Shown: positions 13,701 through 26,562, counted from the first letter of the stretch. The stretch is 64,000 bases of DNA from Nannizziopsis barbatae (GCA_014964245.1 JACVYH010000005.1:248001-312000), one strand, 5' to 3'. Notes: generated from the sequence alone by a model not told the origin. Numbers and translations are program-made.

Positions 13701-13754
13701 ACTAAACTAAAAAAATCTGTAAATAATAAGTAATTAAAATAATATTATTTGTAA
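10750..13754 (+). pseudogene. Ty3/gypsy pol relic: reverse transcriptase, RNase H, integrase
   Basis: From about 11,270 to 13,754 one plus-strand frame (positions divisible by 3) keeps gypsy pol similarity with in-frame stops but no frameshift. The reverse transcriptase catalytic box reads FINNIRIK at 11,511-11,534, where the family has F-x-D-D, so both Asp have become Asn. RNase H is seen around 12,081 (VRYESNI...KKKYDA) and 12,315 (IKHVFEKKHLTANTLSYY). The integrase zinc-binding part follows near 12,590 (KKCLKYIIKQNHLFY), the core end near 13,101 (KKLVKKYKINYVIISSYH) and a C-terminal domain at 13,641 (YIISKCIKKKKSYYL). Domain order RT-RH-IN defines Ty3/gypsy. The portion before 11,270 is only inferred. 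The element is inactive; the lack of frameshifts suggests mostly point-mutational decay. Confidence 0.85.
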
Positions 13755-13958
13755 TCAGAAATCAGCAAGCTGATTATAAATATTTCAGATTAAGATAAAA
13801 TATATAAATTGCTAAGAACATATCAAATAATAAACATATTAATTATTTCAAAAGATAAAATGATTAAGAATGAGAAGAATACATCTGATAATAATTTCTT
13901 AATTAACTTAAATTTAAATAAAGAAAAAAAATATATTTCTACAGAATAGAATTTTACA
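13755..13958. other. Gypsy sequence downstream of pol
   Basis: This is AT-rich sequence between the pol stop and the nested LTR element. It probably belongs to the 3' untranslated part of the gypsy relic. No polypurine tract can be distinguished. Confidence 0.35.
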
Positions 13959-13963
13959 GTAAT

Positions 13964-14190
13964 TGTTAGATTATAATTCATGATACTACTATAGCATCTT
14001 CTTTTCTATTCATATCTTTTTTATATGTACTAGCTACAGTATTCTCTCTGATATTTTATTTTATTTTCATTCTCTCATGAATTCTCCAGATTCTTTTCTT
14101 ACTTATTACACTCTTTGTCTTTCTAATTACTATATATACTAGCTGTAATATAACTTCTAGATAATATGCATGAGGCTTCTTTTCTTTACA
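13964..14190. repeat. Left LTR of the nested element
   Basis: This is a 227-bp LTR beginning TGTTAG and ending CTTTACA. It is about as long as its partner at 16,576-16,802, and the differences are mainly C/T and G/A. Confidence 0.87.
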
Positions 14191-16004
14191 GTATGATAGC
14201 ATGTCTGAGTAGAATAAACTAATATTAACTATCTTTCAAGACAAAGTAATAGACTTTGATTACTCAGACTCCTGATAAATCTGTGCTATTAGTAATATTA
14301 ATAGTATTGCCTGCTGAGTTGCTAATCAGCTATTAATAAGATTCTGTACATCTCTTAGCATATTACTTCTCATTTCTGTTAAAATGCTTCTTATCATGAA
14401 CTCTAGATAACTGCTATTTTTAGCTAGTATGAGAGTTTTTCTAGTATGACTCTTATTTCTACTTTTATGCATAGAATACTTCAAAGTCTTTCTCTTTTCA
14501 GCAGAGAAAGAAAATAACATGATCTTTTTAATGAAGCTTTCTTTCTATTGCAGTAGAACTGAAGATTAGTTACTTAAAATGAAAGATGAGATATTCTCAG
14601 CTGTTATCTGCTTGTTAATAAATCATTTATAATAAGCAGTTTGCATGAGAAATGCTATCTTTCTCATGAATTTCATGATATTCTTATCATGAGAGTCAGT
14701 AGAAGTAATTCATGTAATAGAATATTATGATTTAATCATAGATCTCTGAGATATCTTCAGATCTAGAATTGTAATACTTGATAAGACTTGTATTTTTTCA
14801 GTCTTGAAGTAGAACATGATAACATTATTTAATAAAATAAAAGAACAGTTATACTATACTGTAATGTAATTAATCTTTTATCACAGGTCTTTTTCTGAAT
14901 TACTTTTACTTAAGTATGAATAGTAGTCTTATAACTAGAATACAAGCTTAATATAATATAGTATTAGATTAATCAGATCTTAACACGCTACTGCTAGCAT
15001 TTTAGCAGATCTAGTTATAATAGCACTTTCTGAACTATTCTGTGTGAGAATTTAAAGTTATTCAAGAAGAAATGAAAGCAGTAGTATAGCAGTTATACTA
15101 GAATGTTAAGCATCAATAGCATCATAGCTAAGAAATAGAATAGCAGATTTAAATAAAATCTGAATTAAGAACAGTAAAAGCCATAAAAGTACAGAGAAAT
15201 AATAGTTAATTTCTTACTTGTAGAATTAATCTTTTGTAACAGAAGCATATAAATGAGAAACTTAATATTAGTTAAGTAAATAGCTGTAAGATTATTAAAT
15301 CTTTTGAAGAATTTTAAATTAATTCTCAGAATATAAACATGCTATCATCTGATAAGCAAAATATAACAGTATAATTATGAAGTAATATGAAGTAGTTTGT
15401 AGTTATAAAGTGATTTCCTTCTTTTATGATTCTTATTCTCAGCCTGAGTTATGTATACTAACTAGTGCTATTATATATACAGAAAAAATGCTCTTGATAA
15501 TACTATCATACAGTCTAATAATATTCTAACAATAGTCTGATGATTCCAATTTAAATTCTTTAAGAAATTAATTAATGAAAAAGATCTAGATATCTCTGTG
15601 AAATAATCATTAACTTTTAACATGCTGATGACCAGATGAAATGAATCTTGTATAATCTATCAAGTCTAGTAACTATAAAGCTTTTATCTATATTAATATA
15701 AGAATCTCATTTGTTTATTTCATGATTACTCATTTATAGTTAATATTTTTTACTTTTAAAAAGCTACTAATCAGCTACATTTATAGTATAATCAGTAATG
15801 TTAGTAATCTTACAAATTACATATTTATAGCAGAATCTGATTTTTTACTATGAAATTAGAATTCTCTCTATTTCTTCTTCTTACAAATATGATTATATTA
15901 ATTTGAATTTGCTTATAATAATACTAGTATTTATTCTCATAATAAATTTTCTTTAGTCTTGTTTAACTGAATAAACCCACTCACAAATGAAATCAGCATT
16001 TAAC

Positions 16005-16162
16005 AAAGCTTTTAAATAGCTATACAAGTCATGAATAGCATGATGATATTATGCTAGCTATTCTCCTTCCTATCTATGTGTATAAAGCTTTCAAATAGCT
16101 ATACAAGTTACAAATAGCATGATAATACTATGCTAGCTATTCTTCTCTTTATCTACACATAT
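16005..16162. repeat. 79-bp tandem duplication
   Basis: Two consecutive units start with aaagctttt.aaatagctata at 16,005 and 16,084 and share 'tatgctagctattct'. Differences are C/T and G/A transitions. The repeat lies inside the nested LTR element, upstream of its right LTR. Confidence 0.85.
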
Positions 16163-16171
16163 ATAACAGAT

Positions 16172-16282
16172 TCTTTATTAATTTATTAATTTATTAATTT
16201 ATCAGTTCATTAATTCATTAATTCATTAAATCATCAGTTTGTTAATTTGTCAATTCATCAGTTCATTAATTTGTTAATTTAC
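16172..16282. repeat. Degenerate octamer array (ttaattya)
   Basis: About a dozen tandem copies of an 8-bp unit such as ttaattta, ttaattca and ttaatttg follow one another, with interspersed tcagttca. The array lies directly after the 79-bp duplication. Confidence 0.8.
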
Positions 16283-16575
16283 TTATATTATCACAGTAAA
16301 ACCAGCACCCAATTCATTTACTCACTTATATGATTATTCACTTACTAGTCTATTCATTTATTATAATTTATTAATTCAGCTACTCATCTATTCATCTCAC
16401 AGATAATTTAGCAAATATCTATTCTATTATTACATGAATTTCTTACATATACATTCATTTATATAAGTATATAAAGAGAAGAATTAGCAATATAACTAGA
16501 ATAAATCAGAGTCTTACTTGCTAGAAGATATCAGGCAGCTAATAAGAGCATTAGCATTTTTAAAAGATAGCAGAT

Positions 16576-16802
16576 TATTAGATTATAATTCACAGTACTA
16601 TTATGGCATCTTCCCTTCTATTTGCATCTTCCTTATATGTACTAGCTACAATGTTCTTTCCAGCATTTTATATCATCTTTATTCTCTTACAGATTTTTCA
16701 GATTCTCTTCTTACTTATTATACTCTCTGTCTCTTTAATTACTGTGTACACTAGCTGCAGTATAATTTTTAGATAATATGCATGAGATTTCTTTTCTTTA
16801 TA
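16576..16802. repeat. Right LTR of the nested element
   Basis: This 227-bp direct repeat of 13,964-14,190 has terminal dinucleotides TA...TA where the left copy has TG...CA. It is followed immediately by the duplicated gtaat. Confidence 0.87.
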
Positions 16803-16807
16803 GTAAT

Positions 16808-19509
16808 AGTATAAAAAATAAAAGCAGTAATAATATTAATAAAATTAATAAAATAAATAATGACTTGAGAAATTAAAAGAAGAAAGAATAAACTGAGATT
16901 TATTTTATAAAAGAAAGATTATTATAGCTAGAAAACTGCAGGAACTTTTATCAGATACATGAAACTTGTCATGCTACAGCTAGTTTTCTAATATGAAAAT
17001 GTTATCATGAAAAAAAAATTTTTAATATTTACATTTGAATTTTATTCTGTAATTAAATTATTATTTCTTGAATATTACATAACATCTTATATTACATAAT
17101 ATCTATTAATAAACATACAGAATATCATGTTATATTCTATAGCTTCTTGATTTTTTAATATTAGAATAAAAATACCAGTAATTAAAGTTACTGTTAATAA
17201 TAAAATCTTTCTATCATTGCACTGAGTGATAAAGTATATTAAATAGTAAGTACTTAAAGCTAAATATCAGATTTAAAAGAAATTAATAAACTCATTAATA
17301 ACAGCAGAAATAGCAATGAAATTAATAATTATTATCTTCTATTATTACATGAAGAAAATTAAAGCATGATAGTAGATGAAAGTATTAAAGAATTTTACTT
17401 TTAATTTTAAATCAGTATGAAAAATAGCTATTAATATGAAAAAGAAAGTTTAAGAAATGAATAAAATATAAATCATTCTGTAAGAAAAATACAGCATATG
17501 CAAGACTGATGTAATTTAAGATTTTATTAATAATTTATAAGCTGCTTAATGCCTGAGGCAAGTAATTAACACATTATCAGATTAAAAGACTTTTACTTAT
17601 CTTATTAATATCTTAATTATTAATTATTTTTATAATCAGTCAGCTAGTTACTGTTAAACTTTAAAATATATATCTAAAAATTTTAATTTTATTTATGAAA
17701 ATAGTAATAAAAAGCATCTGAAAGTAAGCACTTGCACATTAGCTTTTGCAGAATTAAAATATGAGAAATTAGAATTAGTAAAACCTGCTATTCTAGAAAA
17801 ATTAATTTTCATAATATTAATTAAAATGATTAATACAGCTTCTTTGTGATTATAACATGCTTTATTATTAAAACATAATTATCATGCTAGCATTTAAATG
17901 CAGAATGCTTTATTATTACTAGTAAAATTTTCAGAATCAGTTTCTAATATTTCAGAATTACATATAAGAATTTCTTTTATCATTTTAATTCTATTATTAT
18001 CAGTCATTTTATTAAGAGAAAGAAATATACTAAGCCTGATTAGATTAATCAGTAAGCTGATGAATTCTGCTAGTTAATCAGAAGATCTGAAATTATTCTC
18101 TCAGAAACTTGACAAGAAACTTGCAAAATTAGTCATTCTAAATACTCTATGCTCTAGCTTTCTTTCTGAAAAAGCTGAAGTTATTTTTTCTGCTGAAAAT
18201 AATAAGAAACTTCTTAGTACTAAATTATAAGAAGAAATCTGTAAGTATATAAGCTTTACTTTATTCTTGTTACATTGCATTAAATTAATAAAGTTAATAA
18301 CTAATATTAAGAATATGATGATGTTAGCTATAATTTAAGAAATTTACATCTTATTAAATATTAAAACATATTTTTATTATATGCATGCTAAACTTATATA
18401 CTTAAAACTTAATCTTTAAATAAGAATATTAAAATATGATTAAATGATGCACTGAATTTAATATATTATGAAGTGCTGAAATGTAATTAATAATATTCAT
18501 ATAACAGAAAATACTTATTTCTGATTCTGTATTAACTCTCATTCTGCATATCTAGAAGACATGCTAGAAATATTTAAATATGCTCATATTATTCAGATGC
18601 TAGAAATTATATTCTAATTCAGAAAGAAAATAATAATTAAGAATAATGTAACTTGTTTAGCATAAATCATGAGCATCTTACACAAGATAAAGATAAATTC
18701 ACTCATAAATTAATAATAAAATATCAGAAATGTCATGCTTATCAGATTCATAATTTTCTAAGCTATGAAAGAAAATAAAGAAAACTTCTTAAATACATGA
18801 GTTAAGCAGAAATTTAATATATATTTTTATTATTAATATCTTTTTAACAGCAGAAATAACTATAAGTAGCTTTATATTATATATCATGAGATTAATTAAT
18901 AACTGATAAGACAAGATTCTACTTATTATACTTAATATGTGATGCTTTATAAAGATCATGCTTATTAATTAATCTCATATTTTTATTATGCTAAATTTAC
19001 TCAGAAGAAGAATTAAATAATCTTTCATTATATTAATGTAAATATTTCACATGTTATAAAGAAAGAAAGAAAAGCTAGAATAATACAGAAATTATTCTAT
19101 CTTATTTCAGAAATTATAAAAAATTATACTTAGATATTTTTCAGATTACATAAACATCTTGAAACTTGATAAGAGAGAATGAAGAAGAGAGAGCTTGAAA
19201 TTAATGATTTTATTCATTGCATTACTAAGCAGATGTGAACAGCAACTGACAAAAAAAAGTTTAATATCAGCTAAACTGATATAATCTGCTAAGCAGAAGA
19301 TATACAAATTACAAGCTTACTACTTTCTCACAGTACACATGAACTAATAAAATAAAAATGTTACATAATGCTATCTTAATATGTGCAAATTCAAGATAAT
19401 CATGAGACATTAAAAATTATAAAAGATGAAACTTAATTAAATCTCACTATCATATATTAAAATCTCATAATCAGATCATGCATATTATCAGATTACTTAA
19501 ACAGATATG
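16808..19509 (+). other. Decayed retroelement DNA, unassigned
   Basis: The sequence resembles mutated plus-strand coding DNA (many AGA, GAA, CAT and TCA words). A motif near 18,030 (ctgattagattaa.cag) recalls one near 10,355 downstream of the gypsy protease. I could not recognise a domain with confidence. Confidence 0.4.
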
Positions 19510-19800
19510 AGAAGATATTATATATCTTTCTGATTGCTATTCAGTTAACTGAATTGGAATTTATATTTAATGCATTAGTTAGTCATGTGTGTTAAGATAA
19601 TTCATTAATAATATGAGATCTTAACATTTTTTTTAGTAATAATATTAAGAAGATTACTGATTATATCATGCAATAGCATTTAAACATACTTAAAAAAGCA
19701 CTTCATATAATTAAAATATCTCTTAAACTAGAGAGAAGAATATTTAAAAAAAAATTATAAGCACATAATGTAATTATGCACTTACAGCTAGTTGCAAATT
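19510..19800 (+). pseudogene. Second gypsy-like integrase core fragment
   Basis: Read on the plus strand past several stops, this stretch gives IQLTELEFIFNALVSH, then DNSLII, NIFFSNNIKKITDYIMQ and LNILKKALHIIKI. The order and spacing recall the integrase core of Ty3/gypsy elements, where a 'G-x-P-x-S-I-I-S-D-R' strand is followed by the 'F-H-P-Q-T-D-G-Q-T-E' region. Catalytic residues are not preserved and the last block fits imperfectly. It is separate from the pol at 10.7-13.8 kb, so two gypsy copies or families may be joined here. It ends about 100 bp before the probable 3' LTR. Confidence 0.4.
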
Positions 19801-19916
19801 CTCTGCTTATATTAGAATTAGATTCTGATATAATTAAGACTAAAAATCATTACTAGAATTAAATGAATAAGAGTAGCTTGCTTATTTTAGTAAATTTAAT
19901 TTCTTTTTAATCTTTT

Positions 19917-20281
19917 TAGCAGGCTGGTTATCAGAAGATAATAATACTTAAAATAAGAAGAATTTATAATAAGAATTCAACATTCTTCAGTATCACATGC
20001 CAGAATTAGATGAATATTATTCTAAGATAATTTCTTAATATATTTTTTATTTTTATTCTGCTTTTAAATATTACCTTATCATGCATGTATGTATGCATGT
20101 GAGTTTTATCTTATGTAATCTAAATTTCTTATACAATTATTATTACTACTGAAGTTTCTCCTAATCATTCAAACAAATTCATCCTGTCTTCATGATCAGC
20201 TGGTCAAGTCTCAGTGTTAACAACACATGCCTTTCATCTAATATATTAAATATATAAGTTCATTCTTTTCCCAGCCTTAAT
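19917..20281 (+). repeat. Probable 3' LTR of the gypsy relic
   Basis: Same-orientation partner of 7,085-7,436, with small indels near its start. It loses similarity after 'cagccttaa' at about 20,281. The pair brackets about 12.5 kb, more than a single gypsy element, in part because a 2.84-kb LTR element and a second integrase fragment lie between them. Confidence 0.6.
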
Positions 20282-20702
20282 ACTTTTAAATATAATATTT
20301 TAAATCATATTAATATAATTAATTACTTGATATTGCCTGATCTAAATTTCTACTTTCTTATATTTATAAAAGAATTCTGCTTTAATCTTTGAAATATGCT
20401 TGTGATAATCATTATTCAAGTACTTTTGCTATTTCAGAAGTTGTGAATGCTTTTCTTAGTAGCATCTTCTAATTTTAGTAATCTAGTTCTACTTTATTAC
20501 TTCTTATAATATTTTCTATTATTTATTTAAGACTTGTAATTTCTTGCATTATTAATAAGATTAAATATACTAAAACATATATTTTAATAATTATAAAGAC
20601 TTGAAATTCTATATTATGATTTTTCTTTAAATATGAATAAGAATAATTTTGCAATATTTATATTTGTAATTAAATCTTAAAAAAACTTAAAGATGCTCTA
20701 AT
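20282..20702. other. AT-rich DNA, nothing recognised
   Basis: Short spacer between the probable LTR and the truncated LINE, without visible features. Confidence 0.5.
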
Positions 20703-20713
20703 TTACTGCTTAG

Positions 20714-21236
20714 TTTTTTTTTTATTCATTATAATCTTATGCAGTCTTTAACTAAGAAAACTATTTATTTAAACAGAATTTACTAACTATTACATACATT
20801 TAAATATAAGAAAAGAAAATACTAATAAACTAGATAAATAAAATGTCTTTTCTTCTCAGAAATGAAAATATAACTTTTTTAACTTCAGATATTAAAGCTC
20901 CAGAGCTAGGCTTCAGAACAAGATTTTTAAAGCTCAGAACAAGATTTCTTTAGAAGCTATTTCAAACATCTCATGTCTAAAGCAGAACTTAGATTAAAAA
21001 ATATCTTAAAACTATTTTCAGAATAAATTATTACAAGTATTTTTTCTGAATAGTAAAGCTCCAGAGCTAAATTCTAAAATAAGATTTAATTTTCAGAGCA
21101 AGATTTTTTAGAAACTACTCTAGATATCTTATGTCTGGAGTAAAGCTCAGATTAAAAAATGTCTTAAAATCATTTTCAGAACAAGTTATCACAAGTATTT
21201 TCTTTAAATAATGAAGCTTCAGAGCTAGGCTCTGAA
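20714..21236 (-). mobile_element. 5'-truncated LINE 3' end, heavily mutated
   Basis: This is the 3' UTR of the same LINE family as the two full copies, in minus orientation. It starts with a T run (the poly(A) tail), then 'cttatgcagtctttaactaag' and about 2.5 degenerate copies of the tandem 3' repeat. Imperfect direct repeats ttactgcttag flank it at 20,703-20,713 and 21,237-21,247, a target duplication of at least 11 bp. Here the GC-rich 3' repeats have lost nearly all CpG and CC/GG, unlike those in the full-length copies. Confidence 0.9.
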
Positions 21237-21247
21237 TTACTGCTTAG

Positions 21248-23427
21248 TTTAATAAATAAAATGAAATAGTATTATTGCTTTAGAATAAAGAGCTTCTGTA
21301 TTTTCATGCTTATCAGCAGCTTATGATTCTGGAAGTATTAAATATTATAATTATTAATGCTAGAGATAAGAATGATTATATATAGCTTTCTTTACTGCTA
21401 TTATTTTAAATTAAGTTATTCATTCTTACAATCTTCTTATTTAAGAAAATAGTAATAAATAAGCTTGAAAATATGATATTAGCTTGTAAGTAAATGCTGA
21501 AACTTAAAAAAATATTACTTCAAGAAAAAAATCATGATAACTCTACTAAGAATAAGATTTTCTTAAAGCTTAATCTGAAATTTTCTTTGCATGATATTAA
21601 TTTTATCTTTAAAAAAATACATGATTTTATGTCTGATTTAAAATGCTTAATTTAAGAAGAAAAATAATTTTTTAAATGTATTATTATTTAGAATTTAAAA
21701 ACAGAGTATCTTATATTCTATAATTCTTTACTTCTCATGCTAATTCACATCTCTAGTATAACTTAATAGATTATACTAATAACATATTACTTACTTATTT
21801 TAATTTATTTTTTCAAGATTCTTTCTTTAGAATTATTTCTTAAGCTTTTTTATTTTAAATTAAAAAATAATATTAATATATTTATATATTTCTTCTAGCT
21901 TTCTGATTCATGCTTAACATGTGATTACTGAATTTCATGGCTGTTTTATTCTGTAATCTTCTGAGTTATTTGCTCATTTAATTCTGTAGCTACTGTACTC
22001 AGAAATTTCTAAAACTTCATGTTTAGCAAGCTTAATAGCATACTTTACCTTATAATTTTCAGAATTATATCTTTACTTAGTCTTAAGATTATTTTTTTCA
22101 GAATTATTTAATTTCTAATAATTTTAAGTTTTATAATATTTAAATATTTATATTATGAAATCTTGTAATACATATAAATATTTATGATTTTTTATTTATA
22201 TAATAAGTTAATAACTGTCTTATTTTCATTTTTATTTTTTAAGTATTTTTCTTATTTAAGTTTTTTTTATTATAATTTATAATTTCTAGATATTATTCAT
22301 ACAGAAGATAAATAAAACATCTTCTATTTCTTATTAATATAATAAATTAATAAAAATTTCTAAACTTATTATCTTATTTTTAGAAAATAAATATTTAATT
22401 ATGTTTCTATATATAAATTGCATGAAATAAATCTTATTATTTAAATTTTTAATTATTATATAAATATCTGCTTAATAATCATGAAAATAATTTCTTAGTT
22501 TAATAATTATTATCTTCTTTTAATAATATTTCTTTTATACAAGATTCTTTTACTTAGTTTAAAATTTAATAATATATTTTAAGTCAGATTTTTATATATA
22601 TAATATGATTAAAACATGAAAGTTAGAAATTTATATTTAGTTTTTATAAACTATCTGCTTTATAATTATTCTAACTAAGCAGAAGCATGATTTCTTAAAA
22701 AATATGATTTTTATTTATTTTTATATATTTAAATACATTTTTATCAGATAGTATTTTTATTATTAGCTAGATTAAAAAGAAAAATAAATTACATATATAT
22801 ATATACATATTTTCATTATTAGCTAAAAATAATTATTAGAATGCTTAGAATGAACAAGAATAAATATGAAGCTAAGCTATTATTTTACTAAAGAAGTCTT
22901 TTCTTATTAACTTTTCAGCTTTTTAATTCTCAGTCTTTCTAACTTTCTCACTTTAAAAATTCTTACTAAGAAATATGAATTATCAGCAGCTCTTACTAAT
23001 TTACTTAATAGCTTTTTAACTAGCTATCATTTTTATTTACAATAATTAGCAGGAATTAAATACTTATTTTATATATAATTTTAATGTTTTATTATCAGAA
23101 TATGTTTTATCATCTTTGCTTTAATTATTATACTTTATTTCTATTATAAAAAATCTTCTTATTTTAATAAATTATCTGTAATAATTTCTGAATTCTAATC
23201 TTAAGAATTAAGAAAATATACTGAGTAATATCTTTATTAAGAAATTACATATATTTATTTAAAATAAAATAAGAGCTTTTTATAATATTATTAAGCTCAG
23301 TAATAAGTATTAACTTTTAATAAAATATGCTTGATAAATTCTATAATTTTTAGCTTAAGTAAAAAAAAAGCAAGTATAAATAACTTATATTTTAGAAGTA
23401 AAGAGCAGAACATCTGTATTTAAAATT
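21248..23427. other. Very AT-rich DNA, nothing recognised
   Basis: I see no coding frame, terminal repeat or RNA gene. GC content falls further towards 22-23 kb. Confidence 0.5.
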
Positions 23428-23865
23428 CTAATTTTTATTTTTGAGAAAATTATTAAGATATTTAATAAGTTAGATGTTAAAATAATTAATTTAAAAATAT
23501 TAATTATTAAATTTTTAATAAAAAAATAAAAAATTAAAAATTAAAATTTACTTATTATAATTTATTATTATTCTTAGTAAGAAGAAGAAATAAAAAATAA
23601 TATTTCTAATTTTAGAAAATTTCAGTTTATAAGCTAATATCTCTAGTAAGTTTAAAGCTTATTTTTATAATATATATTATATAATTTTTATTATAATTTT
23701 TAATTATTATAAATATTAAATACTAACATGTTTTATAATTATTATAATTTCTTAAAAATTAAATTAATTAATTATTTTTTTAGAAAATATAAAATAATAT
23801 TTAAAAGTATTTACTAAGTTAAATAATATTAAAATTATTATTATTCTTTAAATTAAGCATGCAGA
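23428..23865 (+). repeat. Long inverted repeat, left arm (438 bp)
   Basis: This matches the reverse complement of 24,617-25,053 over its whole length. Shared blocks include 'gtttataagctaatat' and 'taagtttaaagcttatt' and the inner end 'aattaagcatgcag'. Differences are almost all transitions. The 751-bp spacer is not repeated. Confidence 0.9.
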
Positions 23866-24616
23866 ATTTTATTTATCTTTTAATAATATATTTTATTTTA
23901 TAATATATTATAATAAGAAAATATATTTATTATTATTATAATATTAATGAAAAAATTTATATTTTAATTTAATATTTTACATGTAGTAATTACTAATTAC
24001 AAATAATAATATATAAAATAAAATTAGAAAATATTAAAAGAATATAATATTTAATAAAGAAAGAATTCATATGATTTAAATATATTAAAAAATATATAAA
24101 AATCAGTAATTAATCTAAATATACATGAAAAATAATCATGTTATAACTTATATATAACTTATTAATTAAGTTATTTTATAAATAAATCTTATTATTGGAA
24201 ACTAGTTATAATTATTAATTAATTATTATTATTATTATTATTCTTGATATTTCTAGCATATAAAGATTAAATACTTATTATTATTATTTTTTTTTATAAA
24301 TTTTTCTTTTATAAGATTTTTATAAAATTTTAATATATGAAAATATATTTTAGTAAATAATTTTTAATTTATTTTAAAAAATATTAATTATTAACTTATA
24401 AAAAAATAATATTTATTATATTATAAAATCTGAAAATAAGCTTAAGATTTCTTTTTTTATTTTTATTAATAAGAATTAGTAAGATTGCATGCTTTTTCAA
24501 AACTTACTTAAACTTATTTCTATTAATATTAAGTATTTCTAAAATAAAATTATATTAAATAATTATTATTTTCTTTTTATAAAAGAATTAAAAAAAAAAT
24601 TTGTAAAAATTATAAT

Positions 24617-25053
24617 CTGCATGCTTAATTTAAATTATAATAATAATTTTAATGTTATTTAATTTAGTAAATACTTTTAAATATTACTTTATATTTTCTG
24701 AAAAAATAATTAATTAATTTAATTTTAAAGAAATTATAGCAGTTATAAAACATGTTAATATTTAATATTTATAATAGCTAAAAATTATAATAAAAATTAT
24801 ATAATATATATTATAAGAATAAGCTTTAAACTTACTAGAAATATTAGCTTATAAACTAAGATTTTCTAAAATTAGAAGTATTATTTTTTATTTTTTCTTC
24901 TTACTAAAAGTAATACTAAATTATAATAAGCAGATTTTAATTTTTTATTTTTTATTTTTTTATTAAAAATTTAATCATTAATATTTTTAGATTAATTATT
25001 TTAATATCTAATTTATTAAATATCTTAATAATTTTCTTAAAAATAAAAATTAG
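24617..25053 (-). repeat. Long inverted repeat, right arm (437 bp)
   Basis: Reverse-complement partner of 23,428-23,865. The outer ends read 'ctaatttttattttt' into the left arm. No target duplication was found outside the arms. A long-TIR DNA transposon, a foldback element or two opposed copies of one repeat are all possible. Confidence 0.9.
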
Positions 25054-26411
25054 TATTTTTTTAATAAAAAACTAAGAAAATAACATTTTATTATTGTTGA
25101 AGAATATAAATAAATTAAAAATCTTATTAAAATTATTATTATTTTTTTTATTAAAAAAGCTAATATTAGTATATATATTATCTGATAAAAATTATAAAAT
25201 ATAAAATACTTATTTAAATAATTTTTTATATTAGCTTATAAGAATTATTCTAGATTTATTTTATTAATAATAATTAAAATCTTTGTTTTACATCTGCTTA
25301 TTATCTTTTCTTACTAATTAGAAAATTTAAAATAAATTTTTCTTATTACATGCTGCTACTAAGCATTTTTTTAGATAATAATAATTATATAAGTTAATTT
25401 CTACTAATATTCTAACATTAATATTTTCTTTATTAATGTCTGAAAATACTGATAATTTTAATTAATAATTTAATTAAAATACTTATTTAAGATTATTATT
25501 ACATGTAAAGTAGAAAATTCATTTAATTTTAAATAAATAAAGTATAATAATTATTAGAAATAATATTATTATTGCATATTAATAAGATAGAATATTTATT
25601 AATTTATACTTTTTTTAAAAAAAAATATAATAAATATATTTTTTATTTTTATTTAAAAGTATATAAATAACTAATAAATTAGTAAATTTTTTAATATATT
25701 TAATACATGAGTAAGTATTATAAATATATTAATATAAGTATTTTTTTTATAAAAATACTTATTTATAATAATAAAACTATATTAAAAACATGTATTAAAA
25801 TATTTTAAAACTTAAAAGAAAAATAAAGCATGCTAGTGCAATATTTTAAAAAAATATTTAATAAGATAAATATTCTAAGCAGATTAATTAGAATGATTAT
25901 TACTTAAAAATAATAAAAAAATTATAAAATTATAATAAATTTAATAAAAAAATTATTAAATAATTTTATAAAATTCTCATGCTTTAATAAGATATTAAAA
26001 TAACTTATTTATTTTTTAAATCATGTTATTAGTATTAATTTAATATTATTATGCTATTATATAGTCTCATAATAATAATAACTTATTTCTAATAATATTT
26101 TAAGCAGAATATAATATTAATAATAGCTTTTTTTACAAGTTTTATATTATAATTTCAGCTTTTTAAGTATTAAATATTTATGTAATTTTCTTAAATAAAA
26201 GAAGTAATATCTTAAAATATGTAAAAACTTTAATTTTATAATTTTTAAAATTGCTTAAAAAAGGAAAAAAAAATAATAACATTATTATTACATAAATTAT
26301 TATTTTATTCTTATTTATTTTATTCTTATTTATTTTATTCTAATTACTTTTAATTATTATATATAATAATGCAATTCTAATGTAATAGCATTTTTTTTTT
26401 TTTTTTTTATT
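25054..26411. other. Extremely AT-rich DNA with short simple repeats
   Basis: Nothing coding is visible. There is a short tandem of ttattttattc near 26,305-26,340 and a poly(T) run at about 26,390-26,408, directly before a hAT terminus. Confidence 0.5.
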
Positions 26412-26562
26412 TAGACTGTGAACAAGTCTAAGTTAAGTTAAGTTTTTATCTTTTTAAACTTAATTCAGATTTAACTTGTATTCATATCATTTAAACTTAA
26501 ATTAGCTTAAAACTTATTTATTTTAAGTCAAGTTAAGTTAAGTTTCAGATTTAACTACTAAG
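26412..26562 (+). mobile_element. hAT MITE terminal fragment
   Basis: It begins TAGACTGTGAACAAGTCTAAG followed by repeated AAGTTAAGTTAAG motifs, the best-preserved copy of the terminus in the window. The first ~150 bp match the left end of the copy at 58,272. Similarity then stops and no opposite terminus or 8-bp duplication was found nearby, so it is truncated or a related family member. Confidence 0.65.

Larger units (their letters stand above)
14191..16575. other. Interior of the nested LTR element
   Basis: No gag, protease, reverse transcriptase or integrase motif is visible on either strand. A 64-codon minus-strand open stretch (14,326-14,520) begins MLFSFSAEKRKTLKYS and is basic in its first half. 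It lacks recognisable domains, and I do not assign it. The 3' third holds two tandem repeats, listed separately. Confidence 0.5.
13964..16802. mobile_element. Nested short LTR element, 2.84 kb, with intact 5-bp target duplication
   Basis: Two direct repeats of 227 bp bound the element: 13,964-14,190 (TGTTAG...TTTACA) and 16,576-16,802 (TATTAG...TTTATA, the mutated form). The exact pentamer gtaat flanks it at 13,959-13,963 and 16,803-16,807. TG...CA ends with a 5-bp duplication define an LTR retrotransposon insertion. The 2.4-kb interior is too short for gag-pol and shows no retroviral domain, so it is a non-autonomous (TRIM/LARD-like) or deleted element. It inserted into the older gypsy relic. 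Orientation is unresolved. Confidence 0.88.

Noticed and set aside
22000..26400. Mitochondrial or centromeric DNA because of very low GC
   Set aside because: No mitochondrial genes are recognisable and the sequence is continuous with decayed nuclear transposons. A centromere cannot be judged from sequence alone.
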